Assembly: GCA_003956705.1 (NCBI GenBank)
Contig: QZCP01000144.1
Coordinates: 36,659 to 100,658 of the forward strand
Length of the DNA: 64,000 nt
Reading direction: 5' to 3'
DNA from: Brevipalpus yothersi
Taxonomy: Eukaryota > Arthropoda > Arachnida > Trombidiformes > Tenuipalpidae
Part shown: piece by piece, positions 54,645 to 64,000 of the stretch
Position numbering within the stretch: the first letter of the stretch is position 1
Layout of the letters: each line of letters begins with the position of its first letter
Notes under the pieces: generated by a model
What the model was told of the DNA's origin: nothing
The model's input: only the letters and a program-made list of their open reading frames with translations
Database searches by the model: none
Translations under genes and position numbers: made by a program

Positions 54645-56816
54645 ACCAACTAAGCTTACTTCCAGCAGTCTCTCTCTCTCCTCATCTCTCTATTAGCATC
54701 CACTTCACATGAGCGAGAGAGTTGCTAGCAAGATTCAAGATCATCTCATGCCTCCTCTCTCTCTCTCTTTTTCTCTCCTTTCGTCTCTCTCTCTCTCTCT
54801 CGATTCAGATTTGTTCATGTGTGTGTTCTTTGGATAAAATAAGAATTTTTTTGGCTTTATTATTGCATGTGAATATATATCACAGTTCATTGGGCAAATT
54901 GTAATCTCTTGTGTGTTGCAAAATTGCTCCATCATCATCTTCATCTTTCTTTCCAGAAAGAGAGAGTGGAAGAGAAAAATTATCATCATCATGTGCTCTA
55001 TGATAATTTTCGGAACAAAATCATCGATTTCAATATTTTATTCATCAATTACAGCATCTTTGACACCAACACGCTTGATATTTATCTTTTTGGGTGAGTT
55101 GAGCTTTTAGTTTTTTTTCTCTCTCTCCTCTCTTCTCTCTCACTTTCACTTTTTTCCATCCGCCCACTGAATCAGTCAGATTGAGGATAGAATTCGTTCT
55201 AATATACCCAACAGTATTACATTCTTGCCCAATCAATTGCCTATCCTTAGTATCACACATTTCGTCTCGTTCGTCTTCACCCATGTTTCCCAGCTTCCAT
55301 ATTCAAATTTATCATCCATATGAGAGAAAATTTTTTTCTTCCTCCTTTCTCTGGACTCATGTATTCAATCAATCGTAGAGGCTCCTATTTTTTTTCATTC
55401 ACTTGGCCCACTACTTTTTTTTGTGTGCCTACCACCAGCTTGGCTTTTTTTGTATCATATGATGTCTCGTTCATATTGATGCTACATCCATCGAGATTGC
55501 TCAGAACTTTGAATCGAAGCCGGCCACGATATTTTCATCTCTCCTCTTTTCTCTCTCTCTCTCTCTCATCTTTTCTGAGTTCTTGAGATTCCAGAAAGAG
55601 AAAGAGAGATGCTGGAGAGTGATGTCCATTATTTGGGCGAAGAGGCTGGGAGGAAAGAGGTCAATAGTAGCTATCAAAATGGCCATTCGAGTGGATGTAC
55701 ATACATGTTTGTGTTCACATCATAGCTTCTTCACCATGCTTCCATCCACACGAGGATTTATCTGCGTATATACACATTCATTCATTCCATGATCTTGTAC
55801 ATTTCTATGCTTAGTTTCTTTCCTTCTTGTTGTATACATTTCTCAGCACCTTCTCAAGATACTGATGACGTTAGCGCGCTTGTCATTCCATACTCTATGA
55901 CTTGATGATGGCAGCTCATTGATTAGATTTTTGATGAATGAGCTACTGCTTGTTATATTAGCTCATTTCATATCTAGTGTCACTTGTATAGCCGAATGAT
56001 AGAGGAAGAGAAAAAACGAATATTTATATATTCATGCATGCACACACACATTTAGATTTATGAGTGTATGCCTCGATTTTGGGCTCCTTAGCCCAGAGTC
56101 AAGTTAATGTGATGATGACATATACCACAGAGTGATTCAGAATTGACTTAAATTGTCACTCGAAAAATTAATACGAGACGTTTATATTGCTCTGTCTCTC
56201 TGTCTCTCTATCTCTTTATGGACAATTATTATCTTTAGTATGAAGTTTATCAAATAAAAAGATTCTCTCTCCCTCTTATTTGAACATTAGCTTAACTATA
56301 TTGGATTGCATTTCTCTTGTCCCCATCTAGCACACTTTACATCTACTCTACTCCAAAGTAGAAGACTTGATTATATCTTGATGATCTGATTTTGATTCTC
56401 CACAGCACACAAGAAGAGACACTGAATCAGCATCCAATCTTTTCATCTATTTTCTTCTTCTTCCCTCTTCTCCACTTCTTCGCATTCTTCTTCGCTTAGT
56501 TGGCCTAGATTGAGTATTTTGGGTGATAGTAGTGTAGGAAAAGTGTATCAAGAAAGGAGAACTAATTGTGTTTCGATTGCTGCCAAATTGAGCGAAAGTT
56601 TTTGTGGCATGTCTATGGATATGGTGTATATGAAATACTCACTTACAGGATGCTGACTAAGATACTTGTACGGGAAGAGAAGGAAGAACATGAATTAGTT
56701 AAGCTCAGATTATCTGATGTAGCAATTGTCATCCGAAGAAGATCTATCAGAGGGAAAGAGGCTGTCTAATCAAGCCAAAAATCCGCATCTCTTTAAGCTC
56801 TCCTCTCATAACGGTA

Positions 56817-56820
<4 letters not shown>

Positions 56821-56912
<92 letters not shown>
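56821..56912. repeat. (CT)n microsatellite, longest in the window
   Basis: 92 bp of uninterrupted CT dinucleotide. Confidence 0.97.
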
Positions 56913-56915
<3 letters not shown>

Positions 56916-57611
56916 TTTTTCGTTGCCAGACTTTGCCCATCTTAACGCTATCATATCACTTTCGATCCTTTCCTTCCTTGTTTGTTTGTTTCCTTTTCCA
57001 TTCTATTCCTATTTTTTTCCTTCATTAAGATTGATTGATTGGCTGGTTGATTAAACTTTGTCGATAAACACTATTCATATATCATATAAGTAGCATCCAT
57101 CCAAGAAACATATTTATTTTCCTAGCGTCTTAGAGAAATATTATCGTTTCAAATCCCACCTCTTTTTCGGTTTCCATGAATTTTATAACATCATCATGCT
57201 CAATATATTGCTATCATCCTTGGAAAAGTTTATCAACCGTTGACTTTGGTAGCGAGACCTTACAACAATCAGAATTGAAATTAGCCAAAAGATACAGAAA
57301 TTCCCTAGCATTGGCAGTGAAATATTTGTCCTTACCAATCTTTCAACAATAACACTCACTGATGTAAATGTATATTTATCACCATGGCCATAAGCAATGT
57401 GTCCCATCAACCCTTAACACAAATAAATTGTTTGATAATGGAATATAATATGACAGAATAGTAATAGATATTCATCATTGTAACAGTTGTTACCGTAAAT
57501 TATGAGCCTAAATAGATGTGGTTATGAAAGGAAGAAGAAATAAATATGGATGATAGGTAACTATGGATGGAGACATCGAAATGATAATAATAATCGTTCA
57601 TTAATCTCACC

Positions 57612-57818
57612 ATGAAATATTTCACTATAATTTCTCAAAAGTTCATTGGATTCATGATGATTGCAAGCTTAGTTAATCATTGTGTGTCTGGAAGTTTTGT
57701 CACCACGTTAGAAAGTGGCAAAATATCTACTCTTCCTATGTTCCTTTCAAATGGATTGATTATGTTGGAATCAAGTGTGCGTGTGTTGAAGTGTGATTGG
57801 AAAATAAATGAAGCTTAA
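57612..57818 (+). CDS. Possible signal-peptide exon or micro-ORF
   Basis: An ATG-started 68-codon frame with a convincing signal-peptide-like start (MKYFTIISQKFIGFMMIASL followed by VNHCVSGS). The rest has no recognisable domain. It could be the first exon of a downstream gene, or chance. I tried it as the missing first exon of the carbonic anhydrase at 59731, but that exon already encodes its own hydrophobic signal part, so the join is not convincing. Confidence 0.25.
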   Translation: MKYFTIISQKFIGFMMIASLVNHCVSGSFVTTLESGKISTLPMFLSNGLIMLESSVRVLKCDWKINEA

Positions 57819-59060
57819 ATTAATCGATAAATTCCATTGCATCCATCAGAATAGAATCGAATGAAGGTGTGTGTGTAAGCGATGATCAACACTATCTAAC
57901 ACTTGCAATTGCAATCGATAGCTTTTCTTAACTAACCATCCAGCATACTATCTTGCCTCTTATTCCAACGATTGGTGACATGTCTCATTTGTCGCCAATA
58001 GCCATAACTATGTTGATTACTTGAATCAAATTAACGATCATAGGTAAGTGTATAGTGGCTTGAACATCCTTTGGCTCAAAATCAAAGGGTTGAAAGGCAA
58101 CCAGTAGCATGTCTGTATTTCTTCAATACACTCTGTATTCATGTTGAGTGAATCATATTCCTTGTCAACAAGGCATCTTACATGTGTAAAGATTTGGTTT
58201 TCTAGTAGATAGAGTATTTATTTTCTTTTTCTTCTTCATCAACCATATACATGTATGTATACGTACAATGTTTTTATCAGTGCTCATTGAGATTCTTGTG
58301 TGTAAGTGTGTATATACCCTTAAGGAATATTCTGCTTCATCAAATGGACTGGAAGCGAGAATGATGTTGGAAGAAAAAATATCAAAGAGAAGAAAGAATA
58401 ATATCAACCATGAATCAACAGCTTGAAATTGAGAAAATCAAGGATAAAGAAAATTGTGGTGTAAAGATGGTGAAAAAGTTGGGTGCGTATGGTAGATATG
58501 TATGTATAAAATTCCGAGGTGATCATGAGTGATGAGAATTCATGGGGAGATAAACTTATCTGGATAGAAATATTCGCTCCAGAAGGTAGCCTAATCGAGG
58601 TTGATGGTTGATTGAGTGGATAGAGAGAGGAAGAAGAATTTTGTATTAAGTGTTGGATTTTCTTACGAGGCTCTCTTGTTTCCACCTCTCACTCTTCATC
58701 TATTATATGAGTCAGAGAAATAATGGAAACATCATGGTCTTTCTCTCACATGACTTGAATTTTATCCTCAAGATTCTGTATAAGATATTGATGATGGCAC
58801 ACAACCGACATGTTACAGGCGTCAAGACACACACAGACACACACATGACAGTGATCGAGGGATACAAAACCAGCATATCATTCTGATAATATACAAGATA
58901 GTCGAGAATTAAGTCAAGATCAGTTGGATGTGGGCAATCAATTGTTATTCTGGGTTTCCCTACTCTAGAGAAGCCTTGCATACGAATATACATGTGCCTA
59001 CTTATCTCTATTCGTCCATGTGTATGTTCAGAATTTCATTGTCTTCCCAGCTCAATCGAC

Positions 59061-59115
<55 letters not shown>

Positions 59116-59179
59116 ATGCCTCTTCCTGGTTCAACAGTTTTTCGACCAAGAGAGATGCCAAAAGAGAATCAGTCTTACA

Positions 59180-59224
<45 letters not shown>

Positions 59225-59730
59225 TAAAGTTCAGAAGAATTGGCTCTCATTCCATGGGGTATTCAAAGTTTGTCTCGTAAAATTGTCAAATAACTTGATG
59301 CTGGAAGCTAGGAGAAGAGAGGAAGACAAAGTTTTGGTGATGAGAAAAGGATGTCAAGTGATTCTGTTGTCTCTATCTTTTTTTGTTTCTTTTTCTTGAG
59401 TGATTTCCAAACTCAACATCAACAACATCATTTTGATGTCGCAATTGATTTCCCTCAGAGTACACAGTATTCTCTCTGCTCTTCCATCTCTTGCTCCTCT
59501 CTCTCTCTCTCTATCCCTCTTTCTGTAACCCCCATTCCTTTGGGCTTAAATTGTTTCAATTCAGTCATCTACGATAGTTTCACAGCATATAAAACGGTCC
59601 ATTTGATGACTTCAAATAGCAACAAACTGTGGCATCAAATAAGGGGATCCATCTGAAAAAGCTTCACCGTAAATGAGAGATGTGTTGCTTTAATACTTTA
59701 TTCTTTTTTCTTCTCTTCTTACTTTTGTAG
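57819..59730. other. Non-coding stretch, missing first exon of the carbonic anhydrase may lie here
   Basis: No gene recognised. Holds the paired (CT)n 59063-59111 and (GA)n 59182-59220 tracts and a short CT tract at 59499-59512. The carbonic anhydrase needs an upstream exon ending in phase 1, and I could not identify it. Confidence 0.5.
59063..59220. repeat. Inverted CT/GA tract pair
   Basis: 49 bp of CT and about 39 bp of GA, separated by about 70 bp, are complementary and could fold into a long hairpin in DNA or RNA. Confidence 0.9.
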
Positions 59731-61469
59731 GCTTTTCATTTTTTTGCCACTTATCACAAGCCGATTCCAAATGGGATTACTCAGGTAAAATGCGAGCTCA
59801 GATTGCATCATTTGTTTTTTTCTTCTCCAGTTCAATAAAGGAAATGTTTTCTCTTCTCTCTTCTCTTCTCTTCTCTTTGATTCTGTATCTGATGAACTGA
59901 ATTTTATCTTTTGACAACAAACATGAAAAACAAACAGATCAACACCATTGGGGTGATGTATCTGGAATGTGTAATGGAACAAGACAATCGCCAATCAATA
60001 TTGAACGAAGTAAAGCCAAACTCAATACTTCCCTGAAATTGACTCTGCTTAATTACGATTTGCCTTACCTGGACATTGATAAAGCCAAATTGACAAACAG
60101 CGGACATCATAGTGAGTATATTGAACTTTTGTTCGTAATCAATATGCTTGTTTGTAAGAGAGATAATATTGTTTGTGGAAAAAATTTCTCCTTTCAAACT
60201 GGGATGGAAAAAAATCAAGCGAAAAATATGCATAGAAAATTTGATTATATAAATAAATTATTATATTATTTCAATGGTTCACTTGAAACAATTGAAATTC
60301 GATTATCAAAATTAGAGTTAAATGGCAAAAAATTTATTTCAATTGGTCAATGAATGAAACCCCAAACAAATGACAAGATAAATTGACACTTATGATTAAT
60401 TTATTATTTGATTTTGCGAATTTTTTCACTTGATTTTTCATCAAATTTCATGTCTCTTTCCTCATCAAATGATGTCATTTTTGGACTGAAAAATATCATT
60501 TATATTTTATTTTATCACCATCAGTTGCCATCACTGATTTTCCGGCAAATAAAATGCTCATCGGTGGCAGTGCTTTATATCACAACTCATTCACTCTACT
60601 CGAAATACATTGGCATTGGTCAAAAGATCCAAGAGATGGTTCCGAACATGCCATTGATGGTCAACGTTTTGCCAGTGAGATCCACTTTTTCCATCGAAAT
60701 CTCAAATATTCAACTCCAGAAGAGGCCAGCAAAAATGAGGATGGGTTTGCAACTCTCGGGGTCCTATTAGAGGTAAGCATATTCTGCATAAATCATATTG
60801 TACATTGATTGAATGTAAAAAGCATATTCCATTTAAATGATGGAAATAGTGAATATTCTTATCTATTTTTTATTCATTCTTTCATTTATTTTTTTCACTT
60901 ACTCCAGATAGGTGAAGAGAATGCAGGCTTAGCTGTGGTTTTGAAATCTTTCCAAAATATGAATGATCCTATGCGAAACATCAATCCTGAGAAACCGATT
61001 CGTTTGGGAGACTTATTACCCAAAAATCGGGAATCATTCTACTCTTACCATGGATCCAAGACTACTCCGACATGTGATGAATCAAATACATGGATTATTT
61101 TCAAGGAACGTATGACCATCTCAGAAGAGCAAGTGAGTAGTTAATTTGTTGAGCCCAAGTATCAAGTATCAAATATCAGAATATAATTCTTAATTTATTT
61201 GACAAATTTTGAATTCTCTTCTGATGGTCATGATCATATTGAAATAAATTTTAATTTAATTTATTTTTTCTTCTTCTCTAAAGTTAAATCGTTTGACTGA
61301 GTTTTCTGGTCATGGTGAAAATAGCAAGCTAGTTCGAACCAATCGACATTTGCAGCAACAAAACGATCGAATCATCTATCAAAGTGATACTGGAACATCT
61401 TTGAAACCTCTTTATTCAACCATTCTAATGACAATGATTTCAATATTATTGGTAAAAAATTTGGGCTAA
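59731..61469 (+). CDS. Alpha-carbonic anhydrase, secreted/membrane-anchored (5' exon missing)
   Basis: Exons: 59731-59784, 59938-60111, 60525-60772, 60908-61132, 61284-61469; in phase, about 295 aa visible. The enzyme hydrates carbon dioxide. The first visible exon is hydrophobic and ends a signal peptide (FSFFCHLSQADSKWDYS). Seen next: GTRQSPINIERSKAKL, two zinc His in LEIHWHW, the third in ASEIHFFHRN, GSEHAIDGQRF between them, and the active-site Thr region (GSKTTPTCDESNTWIIF). The zinc triad is intact, so it should be active. A C-terminal hydrophobic tail (LYSTILMTMISILLV) fits a GPI-anchor signal or membrane anchor, as in vertebrate CA4. The start codon lies on an upstream exon I could not place. 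Confidence 0.9.
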
Positions 61470-63950
61470 TTGTTTCCAGAGTACCACCCAAGGCAAATTT
61501 TTCAAATCATCCTCATATATTCCACCGAAAAAGAAAAATTCATCATTGCAACAATTTTTCTTCACGATTTCTTCCAACAATTATTACCTAATAATGATAA
61601 CTGTCTACTCTAGTTGATTCTTCTTGAGCCCTGTGTTCGTTGTTTTCGGCAGTCTAAAAGATAAATATATAATATGAATCTGATGTGCCAAAGTATTTTC
61701 AATTAGTGCAAATAGGAAGAGAAATAATCTGAAATCAATATTTATATATAAATATAATCAACAAAGATTAATGCATCAAAGTGGATACATTCAAAATACT
61801 GTCTCAAAGTAAATACATAGGAATATAATTTTTCTTCTTGATCTTCCTCATCTGACAAGAGTATTTATGCTCTAAACAGTGCCGTGAAGCTTCTTAAAGC
61901 CATAAAGTTATCTAATATACATAAATATAAATATATACTTACTGTTTTGCTTTGATGAGCTTTCATCATTAATTTTTTGCTCTCAAAAAAAAATCGAAGT
62001 TTCCTGTTAAAAGATGTTGAAATAATAGAAAATTTTACCAACATGCACCTCTAGTAAATTTAAAAATTGAAAAATACTGTGTTAATTATCAAAGTTGAAC
62101 AGAAAAAGAAAGAAAATAAAAGCAACATCCATGTCAATCAGAATATGGACACGTGTGTATAATAATAATTCACTTGAACAAAATCAATGATCACCATCAA
62201 TCGATGATAGAATACAACGAATACAGAAGAAGACCCTCCTGAAGTCAGTGATTCTCTTTTCATTTGATATTTCTCATCACTAACAAGCTAATTGAGTAGC
62301 CTGAATGGTATCCAGAATAAGGCACTTCATTAGAAGAGGATCTTAGAGAGACTTTTCTGCATCAAAGTCTCTGATGATTTGGACCTCTTCCCAGATATTT
62401 GATACTGTGTGTGTATGTGAAGCTTTCTACTATCTGTGTGAGGAGTGACAAGTGATTGGACTAAGGAAAGATACAAGATAGGAAGAAAACCAGAGAGATA
62501 GATCCTGGCTGAGATGGGAATATGTGTGGATTTTGATTATTCTATCGATCAATGATTACTGAGGACATATTTCTGATTCTGGATGCGATCTTTTCTTGAG
62601 CTGAGTGAACTTGTGTTTGAGATAAAGATGTCGAGAAATGGATGGATTTAATTCTGTTACAACTTGCCAAAAATTGTCTCAGGAGAGGGAGAAAGAATGA
62701 GGAATAGAAGTAGAGTTCACTTGAAATTGGCTTGGAAACTGCATCAAAAGCCACTATTGCAAGGTATTCCAGTGATATGACATGAATATAGGGAATGAGA
62801 AAAAAGTTCTTTTCCAAGAATAAGGTAGCTTGAAAGGTAAATAGATTCCCGATAGAATTTCCTCATGATTTCTATCAACTCAGCAAATCCTCTCGATCAG
62901 TTCTGACTGACCAAGCAGATCTATTCTCACAAATGGATTGGAAAAAAGAGCGGACAATATATATATATTGCATTCCATTTCTTCATATCGCATTGAATGA
63001 AGAATTCGGCTCAGTCTGATTGTCTGGTTAGTGTGTATACACTATAGTGCAATAATATATTATTGATGCTAAACTTTTCATCAGTCAGCTGAATCAGAAT
63101 CGAGTAAAGTGAATAATAAACTGCATGTCATTTACATATATTCATGAACAAATAAAATAGCCATCCATAGTGATATCAAGTGAGTAAAGGAATATGTCAT
63201 ATTCTTTCTCTGGATTATCTCTATGGAATATCACATCCATTGGGCTTGTCGTATCAATAAAGGTTCTCTCTCCGAAGAATTGTGCATATGTGTGTGTATG
63301 GAAGAGAGTGTTTCCACAGATTATTGGCTCATGGTAATGTATTAAGATCAATTTAAGCATAAACAGGAACAAGACAGTCAATCATATTTATCGTTTTATC
63401 CCTTTGGCATACTGAATGTCGTTGTATTTCCTTATATACATATATATATTCATCATGACAAGCAAAAAGGGTTCTCTACTATCAAGGAAAGTGTTGCACA
63501 AGTATTCTTGTTTCCCAGACCAGAGCAACAATGCTGGCGAATTTATCCATGGGTTCAGTGGATTCCTTGTTATCGGTGGGTGTATAAGACAAAGAGGAGG
63601 AGGAATAAGAAGCGAAGAGAGAGAGAAAACTTTTTTATTCTCTCTCCATCTTCATGCTGTCCAATTTTGTTTCGCTTGTCATACTTTTCACGCTTCTCAT
63701 AGCTCATGGGCTTAATGATGCCTAACGGACGGTAAAAAGTGAGAAAGAGAAAAGATTCAGAGAAGTAAAAGTATATGTGAGAAAGTCTCTTTCTTTCTCT
63801 CACTTTCTCTATGGATTTTGCTTTTTTTTCACTTTCGGCAAGGGCACACCGATATATTCCACAGGGTACACATGGACTTTTTGATTCCAATAGCCATTCA
63901 TGTATACGTGTAAATTCGTTTTCCTGTCTGATCACGAGTGAAGCATCATT

Positions 63951-63960
<10 letters not shown>
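61470..63960. other. Intergenic, no gene seen
   Basis: About 2.5 kb, AT-rich at first, then purine/pyrimidine-rich with short GA runs (for example near 63595-63630). Open stretches at 62542-62817 and 63416-63715 have no domain or splice support. Confidence 0.5.

Positions 63961-64000
<40 letters not shown>
63951..64000. repeat. (CT)n microsatellite, runs off the window
   Basis: At least 50 bp of CT dinucleotide continuing beyond the end. Confidence 0.97.

Larger units (their letters stand above)
52243..57611. other. Non-coding stretch with many CT/GA tracts
   Basis: About 5.4 kb in which I see no exon with a recognisable domain. It holds an AT-rich part (52400-53640) and from 53.8 kb onward many dinucleotide tracts: (GA)n 53799-53866, (CT)n 54236-54257, 54430-54451, 54589-54640, 54760-54804, 55551-55567, 56821-56912. 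Open frames across these are artefacts of the repeats. It may be a long intron or a regulatory region, but nothing shows this directly. Confidence 0.6.

Noticed and set aside
57612..57818. Use as the missing first exon of the carbonic anhydrase gene
   Set aside because: The carbonic anhydrase exon at 59731 already encodes the hydrophobic end of a signal peptide, so joining two signal-like segments is unlikely; no donor of the needed phase stood out.
1..64000. CRISPR arrays, operons, Shine-Dalgarno sites, rRNA or tRNA genes
   Set aside because: The DNA is eukaryotic with spliced genes. No regularly spaced repeats with unique spacers were seen, and I could not recognise any tRNA or rRNA gene by eye.

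Overview
The window is eukaryotic nuclear DNA. It is AT-rich, its genes are split by short introns (mostly 60-150 bp, GT...AG), and it carries long (CT)n/(GA)n microsatellites and mariner-type transposons. The gene set (NAPE-PLD, metaxin-2, cyclin L, SMG5-like, an Enigma/ACAD9-like protein, DEG/ENaC-like channel, secreted trypsin-like protease, GPI-type carbonic anhydrase) fits an arthropod. A compact chelicerate such as an acariform mite is my best guess; that is inference, because no rRNA or mitochondrial marker is present.

Left part (0.7-33.8 kb). A cluster of secreted catalase-fold genes dominates. Six copies can be spliced by hand into full-length proteins of 494-528 aa: 715-2783 (+), 8238-10030 (-), 10960-12756 (+), 27088-28884 (+), 29384-31230 (+) and 31926-33815 (-). 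Each starts with a short exon coding for a signal peptide. All lack the distal catalytic His of catalase (Ser, Phe or Gly instead) and the distal Asn, but keep the proximal haem-ligand Tyr and the surrounding Arg residues. About 5 kb (8.2-13.6 kb) is duplicated at 25.1-29.7 kb. After duplication the two blocks decayed reciprocally: the minus-strand gene is intact on the left and a deleted pseudogene on the right, while the last plus-strand gene is broken on the left and intact on the right. The left break holds a decayed DNA-virus/Polinton-like insertion (FtsK/HerA-type ATPase, dUTPase, one unknown ORF), itself hit by two mariner-type transposons. One of these (16654-18055) has clear terminal inverted repeats and a TA target duplication.

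Between and around the catalase-like genes lie a secreted acidic protein of unknown function (4165-5115), a RING-like plus degenerate REXO-type exonuclease protein (5502-7700), a C2H2 zinc-finger protein (18741-19970), a decayed gag relic, a heptamer minisatellite and a PDZ-like ORF region.

Middle part (34-52 kb). Ordinary cellular genes: thyroglobulin type-1 domain gene, DEG/ENaC-like channel, trypsin-like protease, NAPE-PLD, SMG5-like, cyclin L, divergently oriented ACAD9/Enigma-like, and metaxin-2. A promoter-like block between cyclin L and the ACAD9-like gene recurs upstream of the SMG5-like gene.

Right part (52-64 kb). Mostly non-coding, with many (CT)n and (GA)n tracts. The only clear gene is a membrane-anchored alpha-carbonic anhydrase (59731-61469).
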